The position numbers and the translations under genes are program-made. Below are positions 16,478 to 23,779 of a stretch of DNA of 36,778 nucleotides, piece after piece; within the stretch, counting starts at the first letter, position 1, and each line of letters opens with the position of its first letter. Location: IMG/VR virus record IMGVR_UViG_3300030049_000041, positions 1-36,778 of that record. One strand, written 5' to 3'. This DNA is from a virus. Under the pieces are notes generated by a model that was not told the origin of the DNA, made no database searches, and was given only the letters and a program-made list of their open reading frames with translations.

Positions 16478-17693
16478 TGTGCCAGTCTCCATTGGTAATG
16501 TGTTCTGGTAACAATCCCGCTTTTTGATCCGCAAACTTTGTCTGGGCTGGATTTTTTCTATTGTTTTCTCCGTGAGGACCAAAATTCACCCAATTATTTT
16601 GTCCCATAGTTTCTGTAGCCAATGCTTTTCCCGCTAGAGGGCTATACATTTTCTTATGGGTGAGATAGGCTTGGTGCTCCCCGGTTGGCCCAAATCCGGT
16701 TTCTCCACCGGCGTGATGGCCGTTGATGTCGTGAACGATTCTAAAGATGTCGTTGTGTACCAAAGACTTGCCGTCGTGTTTGAAACCGCTGGGGCCCAAC
16801 ATTGGGTGGTCCGAAGCTTGCCCACCACTACCAAAGCCCTGTTCGGTTGGGAAGTACCACAGATGTTTGTTATTCTTGATGTCGTTATGCATTTCTTTGG
16901 AACTTTTGTAGGGATTGGCTTGACCGGGTTTGATTTGCGAGATCTTAAGTCCGGATCCCATGATGTCTTTGAATTGTTTGCCGGTCTCGTTGGTCAAAGC
17001 ATCGTAGGCGGCTTTGACGTGTGGGCTATTGGGCTCGTGTTTCATACCCTCGTAGGCATCTGCTATGGCCTTACCGTGTTCGGGATTGATTTTGACAGGA
17101 GGCTTGACGGTTGAGGGAGCGTCGCCTTCGGACTTTTTCATCGGCTCTTTTAATTTATAAGTATGAATAACTTCTTTGCCACGCTTCAGCTGTGCTGGCC
17201 CGAATTCAATTCCGGCTTCATGCGCGGTCTTATGGCCGCTGGCTTTGATTTCATCGTGTACGGCTTTAGGCACACTGATGTGGGCGTTCCAGTCATAGTT
17301 TTCTTTGTGACCCATGTGATCGAACTTTTTATGATTCTCTTTGAGCTTGTCGGCGTGCTTGCCATGCAAAGTTATCGCGTATACGTCGTTACCCATGCGA
17401 TCTTTAATCACATTGGTGCCGATATGGGTTTCTTTGGGATCGGGTGGGGTGAGGTCTAATTGGGAAGCGGTTTTGTGGGCGTCGTCGTGGTTGTCTTTTT
17501 CTTTATCGAAGAATTTTACAGTGGAATGGTAATCGATACCATTATCTTTTCTGTGACTTTCGCCGTTGATCTTTACAGGGTGAGCAAGAATGAAACCAGT
17601 GGAAGCGGTCTTAGCGTAGGCAACGGGATCCTCAGCTTTCTTCAGCGAGTACTCTTCGGTAAGAGCTTTGCGGAGATGCTTAAGCAAGGACAT
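16467..17693 (-). CDS. Two-domain protein: 2H-phosphoesterase-like N-terminal domain and conserved HD-x2-GH/FGPxGE domain
   Basis: 408 residues. Residues 1-21 form a helix ending in LKKAE. Residues about 30-185 have the two signature motifs of 2H phosphoesterases (LigT/CPDase/Acb1 type): H56-S-T58-V and H138-I-S140-V, 82 residues apart, with beta-strands before each. These enzymes cut 2',3'-cyclic or other cyclic phosphodiester bonds. MKKSE (185-189) closes this domain. The C-terminal domain (about 200-408) carries a strongly patterned block, FRIVHDINGHHAGGETGFGP then GEHQAYLTHKKMYSPLAG and QNNWVNFGPHGENN, which I know only as a domain of unknown function in phage and mobile-element proteins. 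It overlaps the transglycosylase gene by 11 bases. GGAG precedes the start. Confidence 0.7.
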   Translation of the reverse strand: MSLLKHLRKALTEEYSLKKAEDPVAYAKTASTGFILAHPVKINGESHRKDNGIDYHSTVKFFDKEKDNHDDAHKTASQLDLTPPDPKETHIGTNVIKDRMGNDVYAITLHGKHADKLKENHKKFDHMGHKENYDWNAHISVPKAVHDEIKASGHKTAHEAGIEFGPAQLKRGKEVIHTYKLKEPMKKSEGDAPSTVKPPVKINPEHGKAIADAYEGMKHEPNSPHVKAAYDALTNETGKQFKDIMGSGLKISQIKPGQANPYKSSKEMHNDIKNNKHLWYFPTEQGFGSGGQASDHPMLGPSGFKHDGKSLVHNDIFRIVHDINGHHAGGETGFGPTGEHQAYLTHKKMYSPLAGKALATETMGQNNWVNFGPHGENNRKNPAQTKFADQKAGLLPEHITNGDWHNAS

Positions 17694-18548
17694 TTAGTAT
17701 TCTCCGATTACATAGGATTTAGCGAAGATTCCCTTGATTTTCTTTATAAGTTCATCCCTGTTCTTTGTGAGTTCTTCGAGGCGAAGTGCGTAGGTGCGAG
17801 GACCCAAACCCGAACTGCTTTGTGAAATTCCATCTTGACTCAATGTTTGAGAAGTAGTTGTAAAAGATTGTGCTATTTGGCTGAGAATGTTGATGGCCGC
17901 ATTTGTTCCGATGAGTTGATTGACGATAGTCGGAACGTGTCCTTCGCGATTTGAAAGACCTGCACTGTAATTAAGTTGCCAATATCCTGGGACGTGTTGC
18001 GATGAGCCATTTTGTCCCCACAGGGCCAGGAAAGCAACGCCCGCCCCCTGATTCGTTGCTGTGATTGGTGAACCGGTGACAGAAAAACTTCCAAAAGCAG
18101 CTAAAAGTGGGACGACGTTAATGTAACCCATTGATAAAGAAGATAGCTCTATCCACATACTAGGTACAACAAAAATAACTTCGTCATTGCTCGCAACAAT
18201 AGCTAAACTTTCAATGCTTATAATTGGAGAATGCCGTGGCTTTAAATGTATAAAGCTGCGGTATAAATTGGCGTCAAATCCTAGTTTATCCTTAAACTCT
18301 TCTCTTGTGATTGTGGTTCCGATTTGCGCTTCTGATTCGTTCATTGCGAGCATGATACGATCTTTTATAATCTCATCGGTAAATGACTGTCCGTTTGCAA
18401 ATTTAAGAGGGACTCCCAAAAGAAATCTGTTTATAAAAAGTTCGGGAGTTAGAAATGGTTCTACGCGCTTAAGCAATCCAGAAGTTTGGGATGCGTGTAC
18501 GGGGTATTGCGCGGTTTGAAATGTCCTTGAGGCTGAGAAATCTGCCAT
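17694..18548 (-). CDS. Putative head-tail adaptor / neck protein
   Basis: 284 residues. The N-terminus has GLLKRVEPFLTPELFINRFLLG, the middle LKPRHSPIISIESLAI, and the C-terminus is a charged helix (LEELTKNRDELIKKIKGIFA). The combination of a helical N-terminal part, a beta middle and a helical end, in a cluster of neck genes, suggests a head-tail connection protein, but no exact family was recognised. Its ribosome binding site AGGAGT overlaps the last codons of the VSR-like endonuclease gene (stop at 18550, start at 18548), so the inserted gene supplies the translation signal. Confidence 0.58.
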   Translation of the reverse strand: MADFSASRTFQTAQYPVHASQTSGLLKRVEPFLTPELFINRFLLGVPLKFANGQSFTDEIIKDRIMLAMNESEAQIGTTITREEFKDKLGFDANLYRSFIHLKPRHSPIISIESLAIVASNDEVIFVVPSMWIELSSLSMGYINVVPLLAAFGSFSVTGSPITATNQGAGVAFLALWGQNGSSQHVPGYWQLNYSAGLSNREGHVPTIVNQLIGTNAAINILSQIAQSFTTTSQTLSQDGISQSSSGLGPRTYALRLEELTKNRDELIKKIKGIFAKSYVIGEY

Positions 18549-18549
18549 T

Positions 18550-19557
18550 TTATACTCCTAGAAACCTTAAAGCTTTGTTGATACAAGCTTGTTTGTCGAC
18601 TTTCCACTCTTCTTCTTTAATGTGTAATACCAAAATACCGTGACAGTCCATTAAAGCGCTATCCTTAATTTCATGATAATTTCGAATATCTTCATCGGAC
18701 CATTTCTTTTTCTTTTTATCGCTTCTCATGTACTCAAAAGAATGATAGTATTCTCCATCAAATTCAATTCCAATTTTCTTTTCTGAGTCATACATATCAA
18801 CTTCAAAAGCTTTAATATGGGATTTATTCAGAACGGTAACCTTAAACTTTTTTCTTTTTAATTCTGGAACGTATTTTCTAAGAGCTTCTAGAAGTTCCAA
18901 CTCCATTTTAGAGACATTATTAAGTACGCAATCGGCGCATCTATAACCAGTATAGAAATCGCCATATCTAACAAAATAAGTGTGGCCAGCCGGACAAATG
19001 GTTTCTAGACGAGTGTTGGCGTTTACATATTTTTCGCTAACTACTTCGTATCCATCTTTACCAAAAAATGCTACCACTTCTTCTCTTGTATGTTTCTTAT
19101 TTTTAGCTTCTGGAAAATCTTTACACAGTTTTTTTAACACTTTTCTGCTACAAGCAACAGTATAGGCCCCAGGATATTTATCTCTAAATTCCTGATTAGA
19201 AGAGCAAGTTTTTACTAGAGCTTCTAATTCCTCATACGTGTAAGCCTCCGTTTTTGGAGGAGGCATGTGAGAACAAATTTCGTCTAAAATTTCCATATCA
19301 CGAGCTGCGTTATACTTAGACGGAGATTTCTTTTTAAATTCTCCTCTAGTTCCGCACGAAAGAGCAAATTCTTTTAATTCTTCGTAAGTGTAAGCGCCTC
19401 TCTTTTTTACAGGCATAAGAGATTTGATCTTTTTGTCTATGCCAAAGCGTTTCGCGGCCTGCCATGCTCCGGCGCTATTTTTGATAAAATCCGTCATACT
19501 CCCGTGTTTCAGGGCTAGTTGAATTATTTCGTCTGGATAGTCCCAATTCTTCCTCAT
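18550..19557 (-). CDS. VSR-like (EDxHD) homing endonuclease with three N-terminal repeat modules
   Basis: 335 residues. Three modules begin near residues 5, 56 and 107 and share the pattern of those in the 1500-2834 gene, including YTYEELKEFALSCGTRGEFK and LDEICSHM. A zinc-binding segment follows (C188, H192, C207, C210: ICPAGHTYF ... CADC). The nuclease core is E252 and D254 in FEVDMYD, E265 in IGIEFDGEYYH with H272, H295, and LHIKEEEW (311-318). There is no GNAT-like extension. It is AT-rich compared with neighbouring virion genes. It has its own promoter at 19566-19595 and abuts the next gene. Confidence 0.83.
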   Translation of the reverse strand: MRKNWDYPDEIIQLALKHGSMTDFIKNSAGAWQAAKRFGIDKKIKSLMPVKKRGAYTYEELKEFALSCGTRGEFKKKSPSKYNAARDMEILDEICSHMPPPKTEAYTYEELEALVKTCSSNQEFRDKYPGAYTVACSRKVLKKLCKDFPEAKNKKHTREEVVAFFGKDGYEVVSEKYVNANTRLETICPAGHTYFVRYGDFYTGYRCADCVLNNVSKMELELLEALRKYVPELKRKKFKVTVLNKSHIKAFEVDMYDSEKKIGIEFDGEYYHSFEYMRSDKKKKKWSDEDIRNYHEIKDSALMDCHGILVLHIKEEEWKVDKQACINKALRFLGV

Positions 19558-19565
19558 ACACCCTT

Positions 19566-19595
19566 AATATATCACATAACCTTTTGTTTTGTCAA
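19566..19595 (-). promoter_or_regulatory. Sigma70-like promoter of the VSR-like endonuclease gene
   Basis: On the minus strand: TTGACA (19595-19590), 18-base spacer, TATATT (19571-19566), with TGA directly before the -10 box. Eight bases separate the -10 box from the ATG at 19557, so the transcript should start close to the start codon. AAGGG in that gap could also serve as a ribosome binding site if transcription starts earlier. Confidence 0.62.
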
Positions 19596-19601
19596 CTAAA
19601 T

Positions 19602-20030
19602 TTAAAAGAAAAACGTATTATCTGGCAGGTTTGGATCAGAACCATCAGCCAAGTATTCTACAACCAACATCTGTTGCACCTGGAAATTGGTCTGGGTGTT
19701 ACCCTCAAATAGTACAAACTTCACAGCCCCGGTTTGGGGCGTATTCGTGCTGGGGATCACAACACTCCAAACACTCTCATCGTTTGGGTTCTGTACGGCC
19801 AGAAGCATTAAAACCTGACTACAGTCAATTGACGGAAAGAACACCCTAACCGCAGCGGGTTGATTGCTGGTTCCGATTCCGGCTAAGTACCTGAGATTGC
19901 ATTGATCCAAATCCACGAGTTGGAAATAGAGAGTACTAGAGTTTCCTGCCTGAACTGTCCATTGATTGGCGTATTTAAAACTGTTAATATTCTGAAAGTT
20001 TATGATTGGTTTTGCACTCAGCCTGGGCAT
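19602..20030 (-). CDS. Small virion protein
   Basis: 142 residues, beta-rich, with many Asn, Gln, Thr and Val and few charged residues, typical of phage virion proteins. It contains ANQWTVQAGNSSTLYFQLVD (21-40) and ends in DNTFFF. AAGGGG stands six bases before the ATG at 20030. It is the first gene of the long minus-strand virion cluster; AATCTTTA lies 55 bases upstream in the divergent gap. The function is inferred only from composition and place. Confidence 0.6.
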   Translation of the reverse strand: MPRLSAKPIINFQNINSFKYANQWTVQAGNSSTLYFQLVDLDQCNLRYLAGIGTSNQPAAVRVFFPSIDCSQVLMLLAVQNPNDESVWSVVIPSTNTPQTGAVKFVLFEGNTQTNFQVQQMLVVEYLADGSDPNLPDNTFFF

Positions 20031-20048
20031 AAGTTCCCCTTAATTGTC

Positions 20049-20077
20049 TTGACAAAGCCTCCCAAATAGGATAAGCT
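20049..20077 (+). promoter_or_regulatory. Possible promoter of the dNMP kinase operon
   Basis: TTGACA at 20049-20054 with a 17-base spacer to TAAGCT, which matches the -10 consensus at only three positions. It lies in the 92-base divergent gap before the plus-strand operon. The -35 box is perfect and the -10 box is poor. Confidence 0.3.
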
Positions 20078-20084
20078 TTTGATG

Positions 20085-20092
20085 TAAAGATT
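20085..20092 (-). promoter_or_regulatory. AATCTTTA element in the divergent gap
   Basis: AATCTTTACAT on the minus strand, 55 bases before the ATG at 20030. The copy upstream of the gene starting at 21713 has the same extended sequence and almost the same distance (54 bases). Confidence 0.42.
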
Positions 20093-20122
20093 GATCTTTT
20101 AAGCCAGAATTGGGGTAACTAC

Positions 20123-20326
20123 ATGAAAACTAAGAAGAAAACGAAGAAAAGCCATAAGAAGGGGAAAAAGAAGGCGAAACCAGATAGCCTCATTGGTTTA
20201 ACCTATGAAAATATCATAAAAGAGTACACAGCCCTTGAGCAAGAAATCATTGAGCAGGCTAAAAAAGAAAATCATCCCAGTTGGGTTGACGGCCTTATGA
20301 AAATCTTCGGACTCAGGCGCAAATGA
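20123..20326 (+). CDS. Small basic protein of unknown function
   Basis: 67 residues. The first 20 residues are almost entirely Lys, Thr, Ser and His (possible nucleic-acid binding). The rest is an amphipathic helix (ENIIKEYTALEQEIIEQAKK) and ends in GLRRK. It is the first gene of a three-gene operon; its TGA overlaps the next ATG (ATGA). A GGGG stretch precedes the start. No family was recognised. Confidence 0.6.
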   Translation: MKTKKKTKKSHKKGKKKAKPDSLIGLTYENIIKEYTALEQEIIEQAKKENHPSWVDGLMKIFGLRRK

Positions 20327-20502
20327 CTGATCAAGAGAAAATCGCAAAATTAGAGCAGATTATTGAATCCTCATTCCTGGCTTTTAAGATGTTACCCGAT
20401 CTAACCTGCTGTGTTGGATGCGAAGCTCGAAATAAAGAACTCGTAGAGAAGATCTACGTACAAATTGAAACCGCAGTAAATCTTAAAAAGGAGATAGTAT
20501 GA
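20323..20502 (+). CDS. Small 59-residue protein, translationally coupled
   Basis: ATG at 20323 overlaps the preceding stop (ATGA), and its TGA at 20500-20502 overlaps the ATG of the dNMP kinase gene, so the three genes are coupled. The protein begins MTDQEKIAKLEQIIESS and contains a Cys cluster CCVGC (29-33) between two helices, possibly a metal or disulfide site. The function is unknown. The reading is supported by the double overlap rather than by homology. Confidence 0.6.
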   Translation: MTDQEKIAKLEQIIESSFLAFKMLPDLTCCVGCEARNKELVEKIYVQIETAVNLKKEIV

Positions 20503-21182
20503 TTTTAGCTCTCAGCGCTTTCAAGGGAAGCGGAAAAGATTTGGCCGCAGATTACCTGGTCAAAAACCACGATTTCGTCCGTGTCGCATTCGCCGATCCC
20601 CTGAAAGATATCGCGGCGGAGATGTTTGGCATTCCCAGAGACAGTTTAGATGATCCCAATTTCAAAGAAGCGCCTCTCTTAAACTATCCAGTCAAACCCC
20701 AAGACGCTTACTCCAAGATGATCGCTAATTTCCTGGTTAAGGAATTCCGAACCAAAGAAGGAAAGACCTCACAGGTTTTCTTTACCACCGTAAATCAAGG
20801 TTTGGTTCAAGACGCCAATGGAAAGCCGATCTACGAAGACCTTTTTTGGACACCCCGCGCCCTTGCCATCTTGCATGGATCTACGATGCGCAGTGTGGAT
20901 TCCGCGCATTGGGTAAAGCAGGCTTTGGTAAAAGCGGGTCTGCAAACCAAGAATGTCGTCATTACTGATATGCGCTACAAAAGCGAGGTAAATCAGCTAA
21001 GAGAGGCGTTTGGATCCAAACTAACGACGGCCAGGATCAATAGATTCGACAGCTCGCCTTCTTCGGATCCTTCAGAACTCGATCTCGTAGATTTCCCGCA
21101 TGACTTGTCCATTCCCAATAAAGGAACTATAGAAGATTTTTACGCTTTGCTAGATTCTATTCCTGCGACTTACGAAAAATAA
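20499..21182 (+). CDS. Deoxynucleoside monophosphate kinase
   Basis: 227 residues. The N-terminus LALSAFKGSGKDLAADYL carries a P-loop (GSGKD, with K13) of the type in T4 gp1-like dNMP kinases, and FADPLKDIAAEMFGIPRDSL follows in the position usual for that family. VVITDMRYKSEVNQLRE (about 154-170) is the second conserved block, with a DxR-x-x-x-E pattern. The enzyme would phosphorylate dNMPs for phage DNA synthesis. The ribosome binding site AAGGAG lies inside the preceding small gene. It is the only nucleotide-metabolism gene in the window, in a short operon between minus-strand virion genes. Confidence 0.85.
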   Translation: MILALSAFKGSGKDLAADYLVKNHDFVRVAFADPLKDIAAEMFGIPRDSLDDPNFKEAPLLNYPVKPQDAYSKMIANFLVKEFRTKEGKTSQVFFTTVNQGLVQDANGKPIYEDLFWTPRALAILHGSTMRSVDSAHWVKQALVKAGLQTKNVVITDMRYKSEVNQLREAFGSKLTTARINRFDSSPSSDPSELDLVDFPHDLSIPNKGTIEDFYALLDSIPATYEK

Positions 21183-21211
21183 AAAGGGTGCCCGAAATAA
21201 ATCGGACACCC
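21181..21211 (-). terminator. Terminator between convergent genes (mainly minus strand)
   Basis: Stem GGGTGCCCGA (21186-21195) with TCGGACACCC (21202-21211) and a 6-base loop. In the minus-strand RNA the one imperfect pair is a G-U wobble and the stem is followed by TTTTT. On the plus strand it would be an A-C mismatch without a T run. It serves the virion gene at 21237-21713. Confidence 0.7.
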
Positions 21212-21236
21212 CTCAAATTTTAGCTTGTAGAACTAA

Positions 21237-21713
21237 TTACGGGCGATTTGCGTTAGCGTTCAAAGAAACAGCGGCGCGTACACCGATAACATAACCCGCT
21301 GAGGTTACGGTCGACACTGCGGCTCCGGTTCCATAGGTTACGATTTGAACCGTAATGTACCATTGATTAAGCGTGGTATCATAGTTATATCCACAAACCA
21401 GCGTATCAAGGGTTTCGACTGCACTTGGCGCACGAGGAGTGAATCCTTTTACTTCGAACCAATTGATGCCGGTAATCTGTGAATTGGTAGCTGGGAAGGT
21501 GATTCTGTAGGTACATGGGGCGCCACCGGAATCCAATGCGATCGATACGTCTCCAGTAGAATAAGCTACGGTGTCAGCACTGGCATTAATTCTAGCTCCG
21601 CCCATAAGGCCGAGAGATCCGATGATTTCATTACCCTGTTGTACAGCGGTAACAGCTTCTACGATCCTGGTTTTGGTATTTTGCGAAAGTGAAGGCGTCT
21701 GTTGAGTTGCCAT
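21237..21713 (-). CDS. Virion protein of unknown role
   Basis: 158 residues from the ATG at 21713 (MATQQTPSLSQNTKTRIVEA), chosen because AAAGGAG stands nine bases upstream; an ATG at 21764 lacks a site. An N-terminal helix (about 12-35) is followed by beta-rich, Thr/Ser/Val-rich sequence, typical of a decoration or tail protein. Upstream lie AATCTTTA (21767-21774), 54 bases before the ATG, and a perfect 10-base palindrome CCAACGTTGG (21739-21748). A terminator follows. The function is inferred from composition. Confidence 0.58.
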   Translation of the reverse strand: MATQQTPSLSQNTKTRIVEAVTAVQQGNEIIGSLGLMGGARINASADTVAYSTGDVSIALDSGGAPCTYRITFPATNSQITGINWFEVKGFTPRAPSAVETLDTLVCGYNYDTTLNQWYITVQIVTYGTGAAVSTVTSAGYVIGVRAAVSLNANANRP

Positions 21714-21766
21714 TTTAAAAATCTCCTTTAAAGTTGAACCCAACGTTGGTTGGGGAATATTCAATG

Positions 21767-21774
21767 TAAAGATT
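21767..21774 (-). promoter_or_regulatory. AATCTTTA element upstream of the 21713 gene
   Basis: AATCTTTACAT on the minus strand, 54 bases before the ATG, with a 10-base palindrome in between. The spacing matches the copy upstream of the 20030 gene. Confidence 0.42.
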
Positions 21775-21781
21775 AATTCGC

Positions 21782-22444
21782 TTATAACTCTACTATGATT
21801 GGAGGATTGGTTGGTCTATATTGTTCTGTGCAATTTGATGCGTTTACATAAGTAATATCGCCTACTTGGAGTTTTCCATATCCTCCGTGAATATGGCCAA
21901 AGACGTGGAGCTTAAGTTGTTTTAACTCCGAAATCCTTTCTTTTAGGGCATAACAACCGACATGTTCGATTTCGAATTCGCATAATTTCCCATTAAAACG
22001 TTCGACTCCATCTAGAATACCCATTGGGGGTCCGTGTGTTATAAGGACGTGGGTGTCGTCGGGAATTTCCGCCCAATACTTGGCTATCTCTAGACGATCG
22101 ACATTAAAAGCCCAATTACAGAACGCCGGAGAGTTAGCCGATGCCCATATTTTCAGGCCTTCTACCTCAATTCCTTCTTGATGAAGAACTTTTATGCCCT
22201 CATCCTCGCACATTTGTTTTGCAAGAGCCCAGTTGTTTTCAAAAAGTCGGTCATGATTACCTGGAGTTAGGATACAGCCGTGTTTAAAATTCTTGGCGAT
22301 ACGGCCAAGTTCTCGAAGTTCTTGGGAGATCTCTTGAACGTTGCCCTGGAAGGTGAGATCTCCGGCATGCAAAAGAAGATCGCTTTCGGGTACGATAATT
22401 TTTCTTAAGCGGCAGTGGGTGTCGGAAATAAGAGTCAGTTTCAT
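21782..22444 (-). CDS. Calcineurin-like metallophosphoesterase
   Basis: 220 residues with all five metal-binding blocks in order: D8-x-H10 (SDTH), G28-D29 (HAGDL), G62-N63-H64-D65, H137 (ITHGPP) and G183-H184-I-H186. The spacing and features such as SPAFCNWAF resemble the MPPED1/2-type subgroup (cytosolic phosphodiesterase). The substrate is unknown; in a phage it could act on cyclic nucleotides or RNA/DNA ends. Its start overlaps the stop of the HNH endonuclease gene by four bases (ATGA), so expression is coupled to that gene. Confidence 0.85.
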   Translation of the reverse strand: MKLTLISDTHCRLRKIIVPESDLLLHAGDLTFQGNVQEISQELRELGRIAKNFKHGCILTPGNHDRLFENNWALAKQMCEDEGIKVLHQEGIEVEGLKIWASANSPAFCNWAFNVDRLEIAKYWAEIPDDTHVLITHGPPMGILDGVERFNGKLCEFEIEHVGCYALKERISELKQLKLHVFGHIHGGYGKLQVGDITYVNASNCTEQYRPTNPPIIVEL

Positions 22445-23067
22445 ATTTTGCTCCTAAATTTAACTAATTTATCCAGCCAAATTAGAAATTCTTCTACAGG
22501 TCTATCATTTTTAGCGACATTGCAAAAAGTACAACATGGGACCGAATTTTCGGGTGTGTAACCAATATCACTATCTAACCTATCAACACCGTTATACAAT
22601 ATTTCACCTTTCTCCAAAACATTTTCTTTGGGATATTTAAGAGACTGTTTCCAACTCCTATTTTTAAAAGTATTGTAAGGATTGGAGGGCCCACATCCAC
22701 AATAATGACAATCCATTTTTAATATTTCGGAAGTTTGCTCTAAAGTCAAAGCCCATGGGATGTTTCTAATTTTAGCGTGAGCTTTGACGTTAGAAGCCTT
22801 TGCTCTGAATGAAGCTTCTTTTGGTTCAAATTTCTTATTTCTTCCGCGTGCTCCTTGAGCACTTTTGTATTCTTTAGCGGTACATTCTTTACAACTTTTA
22901 ATAAAGCCCTTAACCACAGCACTTGCTTTGGATATTCTAGTACTCCCGCATTCACAATTAAAAAGCCATCGACTTCTTTGCTCCCCCTTTTCGGGATTTT
23001 CGCGCACAATTCTTTCTACTGCTGTTAGCTTTCCAAACGTTTTGCCTAATAAATTGTGGCCTCTCAT
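22441..23067 (-). CDS. HNH endonuclease with N-terminal zinc motif
   Basis: 208 residues. The N-terminal part has FNCECGSTRISKAS and CKECTAKE Cys pairs, a zinc-ribbon pattern. A basic helical region follows, then the HNH domain: CHYCG (139-143), NGVDRLDSDIGYTPENSVPC (159-178) and CTFCNVAKNDR, with the Asp and Asn residues in the positions usual for phage free-standing HNH homing endonucleases. A GAGC site precedes the ATG. Its own promoter lies at 23120-23147, and it overlaps the phosphoesterase gene by 4 bases. It is AT-rich. Confidence 0.87.
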   Translation of the reverse strand: MRGHNLLGKTFGKLTAVERIVRENPEKGEQRSRWLFNCECGSTRISKASAVVKGFIKSCKECTAKEYKSAQGARGRNKKFEPKEASFRAKASNVKAHAKIRNIPWALTLEQTSEILKMDCHYCGCGPSNPYNTFKNRSWKQSLKYPKENVLEKGEILYNGVDRLDSDIGYTPENSVPCCTFCNVAKNDRPVEEFLIWLDKLVKFRSKI

Positions 23068-23097
23068 ACATAGCTCCTATTTTCTGGTAATCCTAAT

Positions 23098-23105
23098 TAA
23101 AGATT
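23098..23105 (-). promoter_or_regulatory. AATCTTTA element upstream of the HNH gene at 23067
   Basis: AATCTTTA on the minus strand, 31 bases before the ATG. Here it forms the loop side of a hairpin, GGTAATC paired with GATTACC, inside the predicted 5' leader of the HNH transcript. Confidence 0.35.
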
Positions 23106-23119
23106 ACCGTTCTATGTAA

Positions 23120-23147
23120 GTTATATCATAACTATTAAAGAAGTCAA
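23120..23147 (-). promoter_or_regulatory. Sigma70-like promoter of the HNH endonuclease gene
   Basis: On the minus strand: TTGACT (23147-23142), 16-base spacer, TATAAC (23125-23120), with TGA before the -10 box. Unlike the promoters of the VSR-like genes, this one leaves a leader of about 45 bases. Confidence 0.6.
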
Positions 23148-23267
23148 GCTTTTTATTTTAATTAACTTATTGAAATTGCAGTGTTTTCTATATTAAGAAC
23201 AATGTTTAACTGTAGATACGCGTATTTATGCCCCCATGTGGGCTAACTTTTTTAAAGGAGATTTATT

Positions 23268-23738
23268 ATGATCCTATCACCACAAAAAATTCAAGCCGTC
23301 GCCCGCGATCTTGGCAACAGACTTGCAATTCGTTTACAAAACAACTCTGGACTTAACACTGTCACCTATGCTTCGGATTCGCAAGGTGGACAGATTCTTA
23401 CTTTGTCCCATAACGGAACCGTTACGGAAGGTAGCCCTGTTGCTCTTGTATATTTGCAACAAATTCCAATGGTTAGCAACGACATTTTCGGAAACGCAGA
23501 ACTTGCTTATACGCCTTCGACGTCTTCACTCTCTTATGAGCTGACTTCTGGCGGATATCCAATTCCCGCCGCTGCCGATCTCGACACGATCAAATGGGAA
23601 CTTTTCCCATTCGGTATCGCATACAACCTAGCTCCAATTGCTAACGGAACTGCCGTTACTCCTGCTGCTGCTTTGGCTTCGCTTGCTGCTCCTACGGCTA
23701 GCCTTGACCAATTGTACTGGCCTACTAAGGGCGTATAA
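23268..23738 (+). CDS. Virion protein upstream of the scaffold and capsid genes
   Basis: 156 residues. The N-terminal helix (about 4-25) is followed by beta-rich Thr/Ser/Ala sequence and a Pro/Ala-rich end (TPAAALASLAAPTASLDQLY). AAAGGAG stands 9 bases before the ATG. Its place at the head of the scaffold-capsid operon suggests a capsid decoration or vertex protein; nothing in the sequence proves this. The 200 bases upstream (23068-23267) hold the HNH promoter on the other strand and a palindrome ATACGCGTAT; no convincing plus-strand promoter was seen. Confidence 0.58.
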   Translation: MILSPQKIQAVARDLGNRLAIRLQNNSGLNTVTYASDSQGGQILTLSHNGTVTEGSPVALVYLQQIPMVSNDIFGNAELAYTPSTSSLSYELTSGGYPIPAAADLDTIKWELFPFGIAYNLAPIANGTAVTPAAALASLAAPTASLDQLYWPTKGV

Positions 23739-23779
23739 TTATAGACTTTTTAACCAATATAATAATGAAAGGAGTAAAT

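Noticed and set aside
23170-23196. Plus-strand promoter TTGAAA with TATTAA before the capsid operon
   Set aside because: The spacer is only 15 bases and both boxes are weak, so it was not listed as a feature.
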